A stretch of 64,000 nucleotides of DNA from Oscheius dolichura (taxonomy: Eukaryota; Nematoda; Chromadorea; Rhabditida; Rhabditidae): the NCBI GenBank assembly GCA_932521035.1, contig OW051492.1, positions 62,001 through 126,000 of the forward strand, given 5' to 3'. Positions within the stretch are counted from its first letter, which is position 1, and each line of letters starts with the position of its first letter. The notes under the pieces were generated by a model that saw only the letters and a list, made by a program, of their open reading frames with translations, was not told the DNA's origin and did no database searches. Of the stretch, positions 37,901 to 50,695 are shown piece by piece. The translations under genes and the position numbers were made by a program.

Positions 37901-40677
37901 TTGCCCAAGAGATTTGTATTGGCTTACCCCCTATTTTTGGACTATAATAGTTTTTGGGCTATAAAACGCTATTCGGTCAGACAACCCTATTAGCTCTGTG
38001 GTTATTCGTACTGTACTCGTCGAGCTCTACAAGAAGAGTGGTCGAACGTTCTCCAATCATTAGGCTTTTATTCCGTACTGGCCTGTTCAAATTTCCCAAG
38101 AGATTTGTATTGGCGTAAACCCTGGTTTATGATCTAGGAGCCATAACGTGGCTCAAAGGCGTCCTCCTGTGACGGGAGCTAGTTTTTTAGACTCAGCTCG
38201 ATGAGGCGGTTCGAATGAGTACAAATTCGAACCTCCTACCCTCTTTTCCAAAAACTGCCCCATATTACTGTACCTTTTTCTGGATTATAATAGTTTTTGG
38301 GCTATAAAACGCTATTCGGTCAGCGAACCCTATTCGATCTTGGATTATTCGTACTCTACTCGTCGAGCTCTACAAGAAGAGTGGTCGAACGTTCTCCAAT
38401 CATTAGGCTTTTATTCCGTACTGGCCTGTTCAAATTGCCCAAGAGATTTGTATTGGCTTACCCCCTATTTTTGGACTATAATAGTTTTTGGGCTATAAAA
38501 CGCTATTCGGTCAGACAACCCTATTAGCTCTGTGGTTATTCGTACTGTACTCGTCGAGCTCTACAAGAAGAGTGGTCGAACGTTCTCCAATCATTAGGCT
38601 TTTATTCCGTACTGGCCTGTTCAAATTTCCCAAGAGATTTGTATTGGCGTAAACCCTGGTTTATGATCTAGGAGCCATAACGTGGCTCAAAGGCGTCCTC
38701 CTGTGACGGGAGCTAGTTTTTTAGACTCAGCTCGATGAGGCGGTTCGAATGAGTACAAATTCGAACCTCCTACCCTCTTTTCCAAAAACTGCCCCATATT
38801 ACTGTACCTTTTTCTGGATTATAATAGTTTTTGGGCTATAAAACGCTATTCGGTCAGCGAACCCTATTCGATCTTGGATTATTCGTACTCTACTCGTCGA
38901 GCTCTACAAGAAGAGTGGTCGAACGTTCTCCAATCATTAGGCTTTTATTCCGTACTGGCCTGTTCAAATTGCCCAAGAGATTTGTATTGGCTTACCCCCT
39001 ATTTTTGGACTATAATAGTTTTTGGGCTATAAAACGCTATTCGGTCAGACAACCCTATTAGCTCTGTGGTTATTCGTACTGTACTGGTCGAGCTCTACAA
39101 GAAGAGTGGTCGAACGTTCTCCAATCATTAGGCTTTTATTCCGTACTGGCCTGTTCAAATTTCCCAAGAGATTTGTATTGGCGTAAACCCTGGTTTATGA
39201 TCTAGGAGCCATAACGTGGCTCAAAGGCGTCCTCCTGTGACGGGAGCTAGTTTTTTAGACTCAGCTCGATGAGGCGGTTCGAATGAGTACAAATTCGAAC
39301 CTCCTACCCTCTTTTCCAAAAACTGCCCCATATTACTGTACCTTTTTCTGGATTATAATAGTTTTTGGGCTATAAAACGCTATTCGGTCAGCGAACCCTA
39401 TTCGATCTTGGATTATTCGTACTCTACTCGTCGAGCTCTACAAGAAGAGTGGTCGAACGTTCTCCAATCATTAGGCTTTTATTCCGTACTGGCCTGTTCA
39501 AATTTCCCAAGAGATTTGTATTGGCTTAAACCCTGGTTTATGATCTAGGAGCCATAACGTGGCTCAAAGGCGTCCTCCTGTGACGGGAGCTAGTTTTTTA
39601 GACTCAGCTCGATGAGGCGGTTCGAATGAGTACAAATTCGAACCTCCTACCCTCTTTTCCAAAAACTGCCCCATATTACTGTACCTTTTTCTGGATTATA
39701 ATAGTTTTTGGGCTATAAAACGCTATTCGGTCAGCGAACCCTATTCGATCTTGGATTATTCGTACTCTACTCGTCGAGCTCTACAAGAAGAGTGGTCGAA
39801 CGTTCTCCAATCATTAGGCTTTTATTCCGTACTGGCCTGTTCAAATTTCCCAAGAGATTTGTATTGGCTTAAACCCTGGTTTATGATCTAGGAGCCATAA
39901 CGTGGCTCAAAGGCGTCCTCCTGTGACGGGAGCTAGTTTTTTAGACTCAGCTCGATGAGGCGGTTCGAATGAGTACAAATTCGAACCTCCTACCCTCTTT
40001 TCCAAAAACTGCCCCATATTACTGTACCTTTTTCTGGATTATAATAGTTTTTGGGCTATAAAACGCTATTCGGTCAGCGAACCCTATTCGATCTTGGATT
40101 ATTCGTACTCTACTCGTCGAGCTCTACAAGAAGAGTGGTCGAACGTTCTCCAATCATTAGGCTTTTATTCCGTACTGGCCTGTTCAAATTTCCCAAGAGA
40201 TTTGTATTGGCTTAAACCCTGGTTTATGATCTAGGAGCCATAACGTGGCTCAAAGGCGTCCTCCTGTGACGGGAGCTAGTTTTTTAGACTCAGCTCGATG
40301 AGGCGGTTCGAATGAGTACAAATTCGAACCTCCTACCCTCTTTTCCAAAAACTGCCCCATATTACTGTACCTTTTTCTGGATTATAATAGTTTTTGGGCT
40401 ATAAAACGCTATTCGGTCAGCGAACCCTATTCGATCTTGGATTATTCGTACTCTACTCGTCGAGCTCTACAAGAAGAGTGGTCGAACGTTCTCCAATCAT
40501 TAGGCTTTTATTCCGTACTGGCCTGTTCAAATTGCCCAAGAGATTTGTATTGGCTTACCCCCTATTTTTGGACTATAATAGTTTTTGGGCTATAAAACGC
40601 TATTCGGTCAGACAACCCTATTAGCTCTGTGGTTATTCGTACTGTACTCGTCGAGCTCTACAAGAAGAGTGGTCGAA
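25960..40677 (+). repeat. Higher-order satellite domain: Lg-Lt-S (877 bp) and Lg-S (534 bp)
   Basis: Sixteen S units occur here, each ending in GTACTGTACT and each followed by an Lg unit. Between S units the order is usually Lg-Lt (877-bp period, for example 32594, 33471, 35416, 36293 and 37170) or only Lg (534-bp period, for example 32060, 34348, 34882, 38047 and 38581). Longer intervals are Lg-Lt-Lg-Lt or Lg-Lt-Lt. This is a true higher-order repeat: monomer types in fixed order amplified together. The S unit starting 38924 has a private GTACTGGTCG near 39083. Three Lt units (26494, 27180 and 29620) carry the S-type CTGTACT end. Confidence 0.92.
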
Positions 40678-43600
40678 CGTTCTCCAATCATTAGGCTTTT
40701 ATTCCGTACTGGCCTGTTCAAATTTCCCAAGAGATTTGTATTGGCGTAAACCCTGGTTTATGATCTAGGAGCCATAACGTGGCTCAAAGGCGTCCTCCTG
40801 TGACGGGAGCTAGTTTTTTAGACTCAGCTCGATGAGGCGGTTCGAATGAGTACAAATTCGAACCTCCTACCCTCTTTTCCAAAAACTGCCCCATATTACT
40901 GTACCTTTTTCTGGATTATAATAGTTTTTGGGCTATAAAACGCTATTCGGTCAGCGAACCCTATTCGATCTTGGATTATTCGTACTCTACTCGTCGAGCT
41001 CTACAAGAAGAGTGGTCGAACGTTCTCCAATCATTAGGCTTTTATTCCGTACTGGCCTGTTCAAATTTCCCAAGAGATTTGTATTGGCTTAAACCCTGGT
41101 TTATGATCTAGGAGCCATAACGTGGCTCAAAGGCGTCCTCCTGTGACGGGAGCTAGTTTTTTAGACTCAGCTCGATGAGGCGGTTCGAATGAGTACAAAT
41201 TCGAACCTCCTACCCTCTTTTCCAAAAACTGCCCCATATTACTGTACCTTTTTCTGGATTATAATAGTTTTTGGGCTATAAAACGCTATTCGGTCAGCGA
41301 ACCCTATTCGATCTTGGATTATTCGTACTCTACTCGTCGAGCTCTACAAGAAGAGTGGTCGAACGTTCTCCAATCATTAGGCTTTTATTCCGTACTGGCC
41401 TGTTCAAATTTCCCAAGAGATTTGTATTGGCTTAAACCCTGGTTTATGATCTAGGAGCCATAACGTGGCTCAAAGGCGTCCTCCTGTGACGGGAGCTAGT
41501 TTTTTAGACTCAGCTCGATGAGGCGGTTCGAATGAGTACAAATTCGAACCTCCTACCCTCTTTTCCAAAAACTGCCCCATATTACTGTACCTTTTTCTGG
41601 ATTATAATAGTTTTTGGGCTATAAAACGCTATTCGGTCAGCGAACCCTATTCGATCTTATATTATTCGTACTCTACTCGTCGAGCTCTACAAGAAGAGTG
41701 GTCGAACGTTCTCCAATCATTAGGCTTTTATTCCGTACTGGCCTGTTCAAATTTCCCAAGAGATTTGTATTGGCTTAAACCCTGGTTTATGATCTAGGAG
41801 CCATAACGTGGCTCAAAGGCGTCCTCCTGTGACGGGAGCTAGTTTTTTAGACTCAGCTCGATGAGGCGGTTCGAATGAGTACAAATTCGAACCTCCTACC
41901 CTCTTTTCCAAAAACTGCCCCATATTACTGTACCTTTTTCTGGATTATAATAGTTTTTGGGCTATAAAACGCTATTCGGTCAGCGAACCCTATTCGATCT
42001 TGGATTATTCGTACTCTACTCGTCGAGCTCTACAAGAAGAGTGGTCGAACGTTCTCCAATCATTAGGCTTTTATTCCGTACTGGCCTGTTCAAATTTCCC
42101 AAGAGATTTGTATTGGCGTAAACCCTGGTTTATGATCTAGGAGCCATAACGTGGCTCAAAGGCGTCCTCCTGTGACGGGAGCTAGTTTTTTAGACTCAGC
42201 TCGATGAGGCGGTTCGAATGAGTACAAATTCGAACCTCCTACCCTCTTTTCCAAAAACTGCCCCATATTACTGTACCTTTTTCTGGATTATAATAGTTTT
42301 TGGGCTATAAAACGCTATTCGGTCAGCGAACCCTATTCGATCTTGGATTATTCGTACTCTACTCGTCGAGCTCTACAAGAAGAGTGGTCGAACGTTCTCC
42401 AATCATTAGGCTTTTATTCCGTACTGGCCTGTTCAAATTTCCCAAGAGATTTGTATTGGCGTAAACCCTGGTTTATGATCTAGGAGCCATAACGTGGCTC
42501 AAAGGCGTCCTCCTGTGACGGGAGCTAGTTTTTTAGACTCAGCTCGATGAGGCGGTTCGAATGAGTACAAATTCGAACCTCCTACCCTCTTTTCCAAAAA
42601 CTGCCCCATATTACTGTACCTTTTTCTGGATTATAATAGTTTTTGGGCTATAAAACGCTATTCGGTCAGCGAACCCTATTCGATCTTGGATTATTCGTAC
42701 TCTACTCGTCGAGCTCTACAAGAAGAGTGGTCGAACGTTCTCCAATCATTAGGCTTTTATTCCGTACTGGCCTGTTCAAATTTCCCAAGAGATTTGTATT
42801 GGCTTAAACCCTGGTTTATGATCTAGGAGCCATAACGTGGCTCAAAGGCGTCCTCCTGTGACGGGAGCTAGTTTTTTAGACTCAGCTCGATGAGGCGGTT
42901 CGAATGAGTACAAATTCGAACCTCCTACCCTCTTTTCCAAAAACTGCCCCATATTACTGTACCTTTTTCTGGATTATAATAGTTTTTGGGCTATAAAACG
43001 CTATTCGGTCAGCGAACCCTATTCGATCTTGGATTATTCGTACTCTACTCGTCGAGCTCTACAAGAAGAGTGGTCGAACGTTCTCCAATCATTAGGCTTT
43101 TATTCCGTACTGGCCTGTTCAAATTTCCCAAGAGATTTGTATTGGCGTAAACCCTGGTTTATGATCTAGGAGCCATAACGTGGCTCAAAGGCGTCCTCCT
43201 GTGACGGGAGCTAGTTTTTTAGACTCAGCTCGATGAGGCGGTTCGAATGAGTACAAATTCGAACCTCCTACCCTCTTTTCCAAAAACTGCCCCATATTAC
43301 TGTACCTTTTTCTGGATTATAATAGTTTTTGGGCTATAAAACGCTATTCGGTCAGCGAACCCTATTCGATCTTGGATTATTCGTACTCTACTCGTCGAGC
43401 TCTACAAGAAGAGTGGTCGAACGTTCTCCAATCATTAGGCTTTTATTCCGTACTGGCCTGTTCAAATTTCCCAAGAGATTTGTATTGGCGTAAACCCTGG
43501 TTTATGATCTAGGAGCCATAACGTGGCTCAAAGGCGTCCTCCTGTGACGGGAGCTAGTTTTTTAGACTCAGCTCGATGAGGCGGTTCGAATGAGTACAAA

Positions 43601-46600
43601 TTCGAACCTCCTACCCTCTTTTCCAAAAACTGCCCCATATTACTGTACCTTTTTCTGGATTATAATAGTTTTTGGGCTATAAAACGCTATTCGGTCAGCG
43701 AACCCTATTCGATCTTGGATTATTCGTACTCTACTCGTCGAGCTCTACAAGAAGAGTGGTCGAACGTTCTCCAATCATTAGGCTTTTATTCCGTACTGGC
43801 CTGTTCAAATTTCCCAAGAGATTTGTATTGGCGTAAACCCTGGTTTATGATCTAGGAGCCATAACGTGGCTCAAAGGCGTCCTCCTGTGACGGGAGCTAG
43901 TTTTTTAGACTCAGCTCGATGAGGCGGTTCGAATGAGTACAAATTCGAACCTCCTACCCTCTTTTCCAAAAACTGCCCCATATTACTGTACCTTTTTCTG
44001 GATTATAATAGTTTTTGGGCTATAAAACGCTATTCGGTCAGCGAACCCTATTCGATCTTGGATTATTCGTACTCTACTCGTCGAGCTCTACAAGAAGAGT
44101 GGTCGAACGTTCTCCAATCATTAGGCTTTTATTCCGTACTGGCCTGTTCAAATTTCCCAAGAGATTTGTATTGGCTTAAACCCTGGTTTATGATCTAGGA
44201 GCCATAACGTGGCTCAAAGGCGTCCTCCTGTGACGGGAGCTAGTTTTTTAGACTCAGCTCGATGAGGCGGTTCGAATGAGTACAAATTCGAACCTCCTAC
44301 CCTCTTTTCCAAAAACTGCCCCATATTACTGTACCTTTTTCTGGATTATAATAGTTTTTGGGCTATAAAACGCTATTCGGTCAGCGAACCCTATTCGATC
44401 TTGGATTATTCGTACTCTACTCGTCGAGCTCTACAAGAAGAGTGGTCGAACGTTCTCCAATCATTAGGCTTTTATTCCGTACTGGCCTGTTCAAATTTCC
44501 CAAGAGATTTGTATTGGCTTAAACCCTGGTTTATGATCTAGGAGCCATAACGTGGCTCAAAGGCGTCCTCCTGTGACGGGAGCTAGTTTTTTAGACTCAG
44601 CTCGATGAGGCGGTTCGAATGAGTACAAATTCGAACCTCCTACCCTCTTTTCCAAAAACTGCCCCATATTACTGTACCTTTTTCTGGATTATAATAGTTT
44701 TTGGGCTATAAAACGCTATTCGGTCAGCGAACCCTATTCGATCTTGGATTATTCGTACTCTACTCGTCGAGCTCTACAAGAAGAGTGGTCGAACGTTCTC
44801 CAATCATTAGGCTTTTATTCCGTACTGGCCTGTTCAAATTTCCCAAGAGATTTGTATTGGCGTAAACCCTGGTTTATGATCTAGGAGCCATAACGTGGCT
44901 CAAAGGCGTCCTCCTGTGACGGGAGCTAGTTTTTTAGACTCAGCTCGATGAGGCGGTTCGAATGAGTACAAATTCGAACCTCCTACCCTCTTTTCCAAAA
45001 ACTGCCCCATATTACTGTACCTTTTTCTGGATTATAATAGTTTTTGGGCTATAAAACGCTATTCGGTCAGCGAACCCTATTCGATCTTGGATTATTCGTA
45101 CTCTACTCGTCGAGCTCTACAAGAAGAGTGGTCGAACGTTCTCCAATCATTAGGCTTTTATTCCGTACTGGCCTGTTCAAATTTCCCAAGAGATTTGTAT
45201 TGGCGTAAACCCTGGTTTATGATCTAGGAGCCATAACGTGGCTCAAAGGCGTCCTCCTGTGACGGGAGCTAGTTTTTTAGACTCAGCTCGATGAGGCGGT
45301 TCGAATGAGTACAAATTCGAACCTCCTACCCTCTTTTCCAAAAACTGCCCCATATTACTGTACCTTTTTCTGGATTATAATAGTTTTTGGGCTATAAAAC
45401 GCTATTCGGTCAGCGAACCCTATTCGATCTTGGATTATTCGTACTCTACTCGTCGAGCTCTACAAGAAGAGTGGTCGAACGTTCTCCAATCATTAGGCTT
45501 TTATTCCGTACTGGCCTGTTCAAATTTCCCAAGAGATTTGTATTGGCTTAAACCCTGGTTTATGATCTAGGAGCCATAACGTGGCTCAAAGGCGTCCTCC
45601 TGTGACGGGAGCTAGTTTTTTAGACTCAGCTCGATGAGGCGGTTCGAATGAGTACAAATTCGAACCTCCTACCCTCTTTTCCAAAAACTGCCCCATATTA
45701 CTGTACCTTTTTCTGGATTATAATAGTTTTTGGGCTATAAAACGCTATTCGGTCAGCGAACCCTATTCGATCTTGGATTATTCGTACTCTACTCGTCGAG
45801 CTCTACAAGAAGAGTGGTCGAACGTTCTCCAATCATTAGGCTTTTATTCCGTACTGGCCTGTTCAAATTTCCCAAGAGATTTGTATTGGCTTAAACCCTG
45901 GTTTATGATCTAGGAGCCATAACGTGGCTCAAAGGCGTCCTCCTGTGACGGGAGCTAGTTTTTTAGACTCAGCTCGATGAGGCGGTTCGAATGAGTACAA
46001 ATTCGAACCTCCTACCCTCTTTTCCAAAAACTGCCCCATATTACTGTACCTTTTTCTGGATTATAATAGTTTTTGGGCTATAAAACGCTATTCGGTCAGC
46101 GAACCCTATTCGATCTTGGATTATTCGTACTCTACTCGTCGAGCTCTACAAGAAGAGTGGTCGAACGTTCTCCAATCATTAGGCTTTTATTCCGTACTGG
46201 CCTGTTCAAATTTCCCAAGAGATTTGTATTGGCGTAAACCCTGGTTTATGATCTAGGAGCCATAACGTGGCTCAAAGGCGTCCTCCTGTGACGGGAGCTA
46301 GTTTTTTAGACTCAGCTCGATGAGGCGGTTCGAATGAGTACAAATTCGAACCTCCTACCCTCTTTTCCAAAAACTGCCCCATATTACTGTACCTTTTTCT
46401 GGATTATAATAGTTTTTGGGCTATAAAACGCTATTCGGTCAGCGAACCCTATTCGATCTTGGATTATTCGTACTCTACTCGTCGAGCTCTACAAGAAGAG
46501 TGGTCGAACGTTCTCCAATCATTAGGCTTTTATTCCGTACTGGCCTGTTCAAATTTCCCAAGAGATTTGTATTGGCGTAAACCCTGGTTTATGATCTAGG

Positions 46601-48909
46601 AGCCATAACGTGGCTCAAAGGCGTCCTCCTGTGACGGGAGCTAGTTTTTTAGACTCAGCTCGATGAGGCGGTTCGAATGAGTACAAATTCGAACCTCCTA
46701 CCCTCTTTTCCAAAAACTGCCCCATATTACTGTACCTTTTTCTGGATTATAATAGTTTTTGGGCTATAAAACGCTATTCGGTCAGCGAACCCTATTCGAT
46801 CTTGGATTATTCGTACTCTACTCGTCGAGCTCTACAAGAAGAGTGGTCGAACGTTCTCCAATCATTAGGCTTTTATTCCGTACTGGCCTGTTCAAATTTC
46901 CCAAGAGATTTGTATTGGCTTAAACCCTGGTTTATGATCTAGGAGCCATAACGTGGCTCAAAGGCGTCCTCCTGTGACGGGAGCTAGTTTTTTAGACTCA
47001 GCTCGATGAGGCGGTTCGAATGAGTACAAATTCGAACCTCCTACCCTCTTTTCCAAAAACTGCCCCATATTACTGTACCTTTTTCTGGATTATAATAGTT
47101 TTTGGGCTATAAAACGCTATTCGGTCAGCGAACCCTATTCGATCTTGGATTATTCGTACTCTACTCGTCGAGCTCTACAAGAAGAGTGGTCGAACGTTCT
47201 CCAATCATTAGGCTTTTATTCCGTACTGGCCTGTTCAAATTTCCCAAGAGATTTGTATTGGCTTAAACCCTGGTTTATGATCTAGGAGCCATAACGTGGC
47301 TCAAAGGCGTCCTCCTGTGACGGGAGCTAGTTTTTTAGACTCAGCTCGATGAGGCGGTTCGAATGAGTACAAATTCGAACCTCCTACCCTCTTTTCCAAA
47401 AACTGCCCCATATTACTGTACCTTTTTCTGGATTATAATAGTTTTTGGGCTATAAAACGCTATTCGGTCAGCGAACCCTATTCGATCTTGGATTATTCGT
47501 ACTCTACTCGTCGAGCTCTACAAGAAGAGTGGTCGAACGTTCTCCAATCATTAGGCTTTTATTCCGTACTGGCCTGTTCAAATTTCCCAAGAGATTTGTA
47601 TTGGCTTAAACCCTGGTTTATGATCTAGGAGCCATAACGTGGCTCAAAGGCGTCCTCCTGTGACGGGAGCTAGTTTTTTAGACTCAGCTCGATGAGGCGG
47701 TTCGAATGAGTACAAATTCGAACCTCCTACCCTCTTTTCCAAAAACTGCCCCATATTACTGTACCTTTTTCTGGATTATAATAGTTTTTGGGCTATAAAA
47801 CGCTATTCGGTCAGCGAACCCTATTCGATCTTGGATTATTCGTACTCTACTCGTCGAGCTCTACAAGAAGAGTGGTCGAACGTTCTCCAATCATTAGGCT
47901 TTTATTCCGTACTGGCCTGTTCAAATTTCCCAAGAGATTTGTATTGGCTTAAACCCTGGTTTATGATCTAGGAGCCATAACGTGGCTCAAAGGCGTCCTC
48001 CTGTGACGGGAGCTAGTTTTTTAGACTCAGCTCGATGAGGCGGTTCGAATGAGTACAAATTCGAACCTCCTACCCTCTTTTCCAAAAACTGCCCCATATT
48101 ACTGTACCTTTTTCTGGATTATAATAGTTTTTGGGCTATAAAACGCTATTCGGTCAGCGAACCCTATTCGATCTTGGATTATTCGTACTCTACTCGTCGA
48201 GCTCTACAAGAAGAGTGGTCGAACGTTCTCCAATCATTAGGCTTTTATTCCGTACTGGCCTGTTCAAATTTCCCAAGAGATTTGTATTGGCGTAAACCCT
48301 GGTTTATGATCTAGGAGCCATAACGTGGCTCAAAGGCGTCCTCCTGTGACGGGAGCTAGTTTTTTAGACTCAGCTCGATGAGGCGGTTCGAATGAGTACA
48401 AATTCGAACCTCCTACCCTCTTTTCCAAAAACTGCCCCATATTACTGTACCTTTTTCTGGATTATAATAGTTTTTGGGCTATAAAACGCTATTCGGTCAG
48501 CGAACCCTATTCGATCTTGGATTATTCGTACTCTACTCGTCGAGCTCTACAAGAAGAGTGGTCGAACGTTCTCCAATCATTAGGCTTTTATTCCGTACTG
48601 GCCTGTTCAAATTTCCCAAGAGATTTGTATTGGCTTAAACCCTGGTTTATGATCTAGGAGCCATAACGTGGCTCAAAGGCGTCCTCCTGTGACGGGAGCT
48701 AGTTTTTTAGACTCAGCTCGATGAGGCGGTTCGAATGAGTACAAATTCGAACCTCCTACCCTCTTTTCCAAAAACTGCCCCATATTACTGTACCTTTTTC
48801 TGGATTATAATAGTTTTTGGGCTATAAAACGCTATTCGGTCAGCGAACCCTATTCGATCTTGGATTATTCGTACTCTACTCGTCGAGCTCTACAAGAAGA
48901 GTGGTCGAA
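40678..48909 (+). repeat. Terminal L-only satellite domain
   Basis: Twenty-four L units without S, with a mixed Lg/Lt order that includes runs (Lg at 43079, 43422 and 43765; Lt at 46852, 47195, 47538 and 47881). One unit has CTTATATT in place of CTTGGATT near 41657. The CTGTACT end variant is absent. The satellite stays homogeneous up to its right edge rather than decaying, which suggests an abrupt boundary. Confidence 0.9.
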
Positions 48910-48969
48910 CGTTCTCCAATCATTAGGCTTTTATTTTTTTATTTTTATGGCTTTTATTTTTTTTTTTAT
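48910..48969 (+). other. Junction between the two arrays (truncated satellite unit plus T-rich linker)
   Basis: A satellite unit begins at 48910 and stops after GGCTTTTATT (about 48935), where the next expected bases CCGTACTGG are replaced by T-rich sequence. GGCTTTTATT occurs at 48926 and again at 48949, 23 bp apart, so the break region has a short direct duplication. The linker is nearly pure T with a few A and one GG. The first 21-bp minisatellite unit starts at about 48970. The pattern fits joining through T-rich microhomology or slippage. Confidence 0.85.
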
Positions 48970-49158
48970 TTTGAGTTTTTTACGGAAGACTTTGAGTTTT
49001 TTACGGAAGAGTTTGGGTTTTTTACGGAAGAGTTTGGGTTTTTTACGGAAGAGTTTGGGTTTTTTACGGAAGAGTTTGGGTTTTTTACGGAAGAGTTTGG
49101 GTTTTTTACGGAAGAGTTTGGGTTTTTTACGGAAGAGTTTGGGTTTTTTACGGAAGAG

Positions 49159-49215
49159 TGGGTTGTTCCATGGATGATACGAGTCCTATGTTTTAGGCGG
49201 TGGTTCGAATAACAG
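49159..49215 (+). repeat. Representative 57-bp spacer of the minisatellite
   Basis: First of about 77 spacers. Its parts are TGGGTTGTTCC, ATGGATGATACG (variable), AGTCCTATGTTTTAG and GCGGTGGTTCGAATAACAG. The central part defines classes: GATGATACG, GAATGGGACG, GATGAATCG, GATGGGACG and, with one base lost, GATGGACG (56 bp). The right end contains GGTTCGAAT, the same core found in the inverted repeat of the satellite L module. Function unknown. Confidence 0.93.
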
Positions 49216-50695
49216 TTTGGGATTTTTACGGAAGAGTTTGGGTTTTTTACGGAAGAGTTTGGGTTTTTTAAGGAAGACTTTGGGTTTTTTACGGAAGAGT
49301 TTGGGTTTTTTACGGAAGAGTGGGTTGTTCCATGAATGGGACGAGTCCTATGTTTTAGGCGGTGGTTCGAATAACAGTTTGGGATTTTTACGGAAGAGTT
49401 TGGGTTTTTTAAGGAAGACTTTGGGTTTTTTACGGAAGAGTTTGGGTTTTTTACGGAAGAGTTTGGGTTTTTTACGGAAGAGTGGGTTGTTCCATGGATG
49501 ATACGAGTCCTATGTTTTAGGCGGTGGTTCGAATAACAGTTTGTGTTTTTTACGGAAGAGTTTGGGTTTTTTACGGAAGAGTTTGGGTTTTTTACGGAAG
49601 AGTTTGGGTTTTTTACGGAAGAGTTTGGGTTTTTTACGGAAGAGTTTGGGTTTTTTACGGAAGAGTGGGTTGTTCCATGGATGAATCGAGTCCTATGTTT
49701 TAGGCGGTGGTTCGAATAACAGTTTGGGATTTTTACGGAAGAGTTTGGGTTTTTTACGGAAGAGTTTGGGTTTTTTACGGAAGAGTGGGTTGTTCCATGG
49801 ATGATACGAGTCCTATGTTTTAGGCGGTGGTTCGAATAACAGTTTGGGATTTTTACGGAAGAGTTTGGGTTTTTTACGGAAGAGTTTGGGTTTTTTAAGG
49901 AAGACTTTGGGTTTTTTACGGAAGAGTTTGGGTTTTTTACGGAAGAGTTTGGGTTTTTTACGGAAGAGTGGGTTGTTCCATGGATGATACGAGTCCTATG
50001 TTTTAGGCGGTGGTTCGAATAACAGTTTGGGTTTTTTACGGAAGAGTTTGGGTTTTTTACGGAAGAGTTTGGGTTTTTTACGGAAGAGTTTGGGTTTTTT
50101 ACGGAAGAGTTTGGGTTTTTTACGGAAGAGTTTGGGTTTTTTACGGAAGAGTTTGGGTTTTTTACGGAAGACTTTGGGTTTTTTACGGAAGAGTGGGTTG
50201 TTCCATGGATGATACGAGTCCTATGTTTTAGGCGGTGGTTCGAATAACAGTTTGGGATTTTTACGGAAGAGTTTGGGTTTTTTACGGAAGAGTTTGGGTT
50301 TTTTACGGAAGAGTGGGTTGTTCCATGGATGATACGAGTCCTATGTTTTAGGCGGTGGTTCGAATAACAGTTTGGGATTTTTACGGAAGAGTTTGGGTTT
50401 TTTACGGAAGAGTTTGGGTTTTTTAAGGAAGACTTTGGGTTTTTTACGGAAGAGTTTGGGTTTTTTACGGAAGAGTTTGGGTTTTTTACGGAAGAGTGGG
50501 TTGTTCCATGGATGATACGAGTCCTATGTTTTAGGCGGTGGTTCGAATAACAGTTTGGGATTTTTACGGAAGAGTTTGGGTTTTTTACGGAAGAGTTTGG
50601 GTTTTTTACGGAAGAGTTTGGGTTTTTTACGGAAGAGTGGGTTGTTCCATGGATGATACGAGTCCTATGTTTTAGGCGGTGGTTCGAATAACAGT
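49216..50695 (+). repeat. Minisatellite higher-order block, copy 1 (about 1479 bp)
   Basis: The block starts with TTTGGGATTTTT after the first spacer and contains ordered landmarks: GAATGGGACG spacer near 49334, TTTGTG unit near 49540, GATGAATCG spacer near 49680, and an AAGGAAGAC unit in several runs. The same landmarks recur 1479 bp to the right. This copy includes, at its right end (about 50553-50693), an extra four-unit run plus spacer (141 bp) that the next copy lacks. Confidence 0.85.

Larger units (their letters stand above)
1..48935 (+). repeat. Satellite array of 343-bp (L) and 191-bp (S) monomers
   Basis: The word CGTTCTCCAATCATTAGG recurs at 1, 344, 535, 878, 1221, 1412, 1755, 2098 and so on, always 343 or 191 bp apart and always in the same orientation. 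Walking the array gives 127 complete long units, 28 complete short units and a 26-bp fragment at 48910-48935; the arithmetic closes exactly. Units differ from each other by only a few substitutions, so the array is very homogeneous and recently amplified or homogenised. No inversions, insertions of other DNA or transposons interrupt it. I do not recognise the family. Length, homogeneity and higher-order structure are typical of eukaryotic centromeric, pericentromeric or subtelomeric satellites; which of these applies cannot be told from the window. It runs off the left edge. Confidence 0.98.

Noticed and set aside
1..48935. CRISPR-like array
   Set aside because: Repeats are 191-343 bp with no unique spacers between them; everything is repeated.
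48817..49212. Open frame crossing the junction of the two arrays
   Set aside because: It joins satellite, T-rich linker and minisatellite by chance; nothing indicates a fused gene.
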